DNA of 35,211 nt, from the NCBI GenBank assembly GCA_944385435.1, contig CALWXG010000025.1, forward strand, positions 1-35,211. The letters are read 5' to 3'. The notes beneath the pieces are model-generated. The model was not told where the DNA came from, made no database searches, and was given only the letters and a program-made list of their open reading frames with translations. The position numbers were made by a program, and so were the translations under genes. Below, piece by piece: positions 33,021 through 35,211 of this stretch. The stretch comes from an uncultured Oscillospiraceae bacterium. GTDB taxonomy: Bacteria > Bacillota > Clostridia > Oscillospirales > Oscillospiraceae. Each line of letters begins with the position of its first letter. Position 1 is the stretch's first letter.

Positions 33021-33062
33021 AAAATCAACCTCTATTTTTTAAAAATAGGGGTTGATTTTTTT
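33021..33062 (+). terminator. Terminator before the groESL operon
   Basis: AT-rich arms 33021-33034 and 33046-33059 pair with one G-T pair and are followed by a T run to 33062. The downstream arm also holds the -35 element of groES. Confidence 0.75.
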
Positions 33063-33080
33063 GGCCGAAGAGGGTATTAT
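33052..33080 (+). promoter_or_regulatory. Sigma-A-type promoter of groESL
   Basis: TTGATT (33052-33057) and TATTAT (33075-33080) are separated by 17 bases, with the CIRCE operator starting 12 bases after the -10. Confidence 0.7.
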
Positions 33081-33091
33081 CATACTCGAGC

Positions 33092-33118
33092 TTAGCACTC
33101 GGGAGAAATGAGTGCTAA
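33092..33118. promoter_or_regulatory. CIRCE operator (HrcA binding site)
   Basis: TTAGCACTC (33092-33100), nine bases, then GAGTGCTAA (33110-33118): a perfect CIRCE inverted repeat. It places groESL under HrcA heat-shock repression. Confidence 0.97.
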
Positions 33119-33201
33119 ACCCAGAAGCGCCGAGCCGCTGCGAGCAGCCCGGCAATAAAACATCGTTTACAAAATTATTTTCATACAAGGAGGAACCCGT
33201 T

Positions 33202-33486
33202 ATGACTCTCAAACCCCTGTCTGACCGTGTGATCCTGAAGGCTGTGGAGGCCGAAGAGACCACCAAAGGTGGCATTATCCTCACTTCCAGCGCCAAAGAG
33301 AAGCCCGAGATGGCTGAAGTGATCGCTGTTGGCCCCGGCGGCATGGTGGACGGCAAAGAGGTCGTGATGACCGTGAAGGTGGGTGACAAGGTGCTCACCA
33401 GCAAATATTCCGGCACCGAGGTAAAGGTGGACGGCGAGGAGTACACCATCGTCCGTCAGGGCGACATTCTGGCCATCGTGGAGTAA
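33202..33486 (+). CDS. groES: Co-chaperonin GroES
   Basis: 94 residues from ATG 33202 with AAGGAGG at 33188-33194; the frame is open upstream, but this start gives the normal N-terminus (TLKPLSDRVILKAVEAEETT). The mobile loop (TTKGGIILTSSAKEKPE) and the C-terminal EEYTIVRQGDILAIVE are typical. GroES caps the GroEL cavity during ATP-driven folding. It is the first gene of the operon controlled by the CIRCE site upstream, with a leader of about 115 bases. GroEL follows 109 bases later. Confidence 0.98.
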   Translation: MTLKPLSDRVILKAVEAEETTKGGIILTSSAKEKPEMAEVIAVGPGGMVDGKEVVMTVKVGDKVLTSKYSGTEVKVDGEEYTIVRQGDILAIVE

Positions 33487-33556
33487 GGTTCTGAAAAGGC
33501 GCTTGTGAGGAGCCAAAGGTTCCGCACGTGCCGCCTTCAGGCAGCACATCATTTGA

Positions 33557-35211
<1,655 letters not shown>

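Overview
The window looks like a chromosomal segment of a GC-rich, spore-forming Clostridia, most like gut Oscillospiraceae (Flavonifractor/Intestinimonas type). This is inferred from the sporulation genes (a SpoVT homologue and a SpoIIQ/LytM-like peptidase), an SLH-anchored surface protein, the CIRCE-controlled groESL operon, strong AAGGAGG ribosome binding sites, and a mobile element typical of gut Firmicutes.

Layout. (1) 1-5189: an alpha-glucan/oligosaccharide uptake operon with the 3' part of a substrate-binding protein, two ABC permeases, a LacI-type regulator and the 4-alpha-glucanotransferase MalQ. Two strong hairpins separate the binding protein from the permeases. (2) 5344-8377: ppx-ppk polyphosphate genes. 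(3) 8456-10516 (minus): a beta-helix/SLH surface protein. (4) 10862-12240: spoVT, convergent with a SpoIIQ-like M23 peptidase. (5) 12336-14606 (minus): a three-gene operon headed by an unusual Xre-HTH/NfeD fusion, then an SPFH (stomatin) protein and a small protein. (6) 14891-17041: an RlmL-type rRNA methyltransferase and a DagK-type lipid kinase. (7) 17110-18936 (minus): an IS1634-type transposase. (8) About 19020-32250: an integrative mobilizable element of visibly lower GC. (9) 32333-32964: a tandem pair of small membrane proteins. (10) 33021-35211: terminator, promoter, CIRCE, groES and a groEL that runs off the window end.

The mobile element carries a large serine recombinase at its left end, a small unknown gene, a MobV-type relaxase with a recognisable oriT (nick-like site TAGTGGG/TTA), a P4-like helicase and a CHC2 zinc primase, all on the minus strand. 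A divergent control region follows, then an excisionase-like HTH protein, an Xre regulator and a sigma-70-like factor on the plus strand. No conjugation (type IV secretion) genes are present, so it should need a helper for transfer. An 11-bp sequence repeated at 19021 and 32242 is a candidate att core.

The cargo (26939-31700) is the most interesting part. It is a tightly packed three-gene cassette: an unrecognised 305-aa protein, a Ycf46/SpoVK-like AAA+ ATPase with all catalytic motifs, and a roughly 507-aa protein that combines a possible PD-(D/E)xK nuclease-like segment (E...D...QxK) with a long C-terminal glycine-zipper, membrane-active-looking region. A frameshifted companion gene follows. 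The arrangement (ATPase, putative effector, mobile element, own promoter) suggests an undescribed defence or conflict system. This is inference, and no function is proven from sequence.
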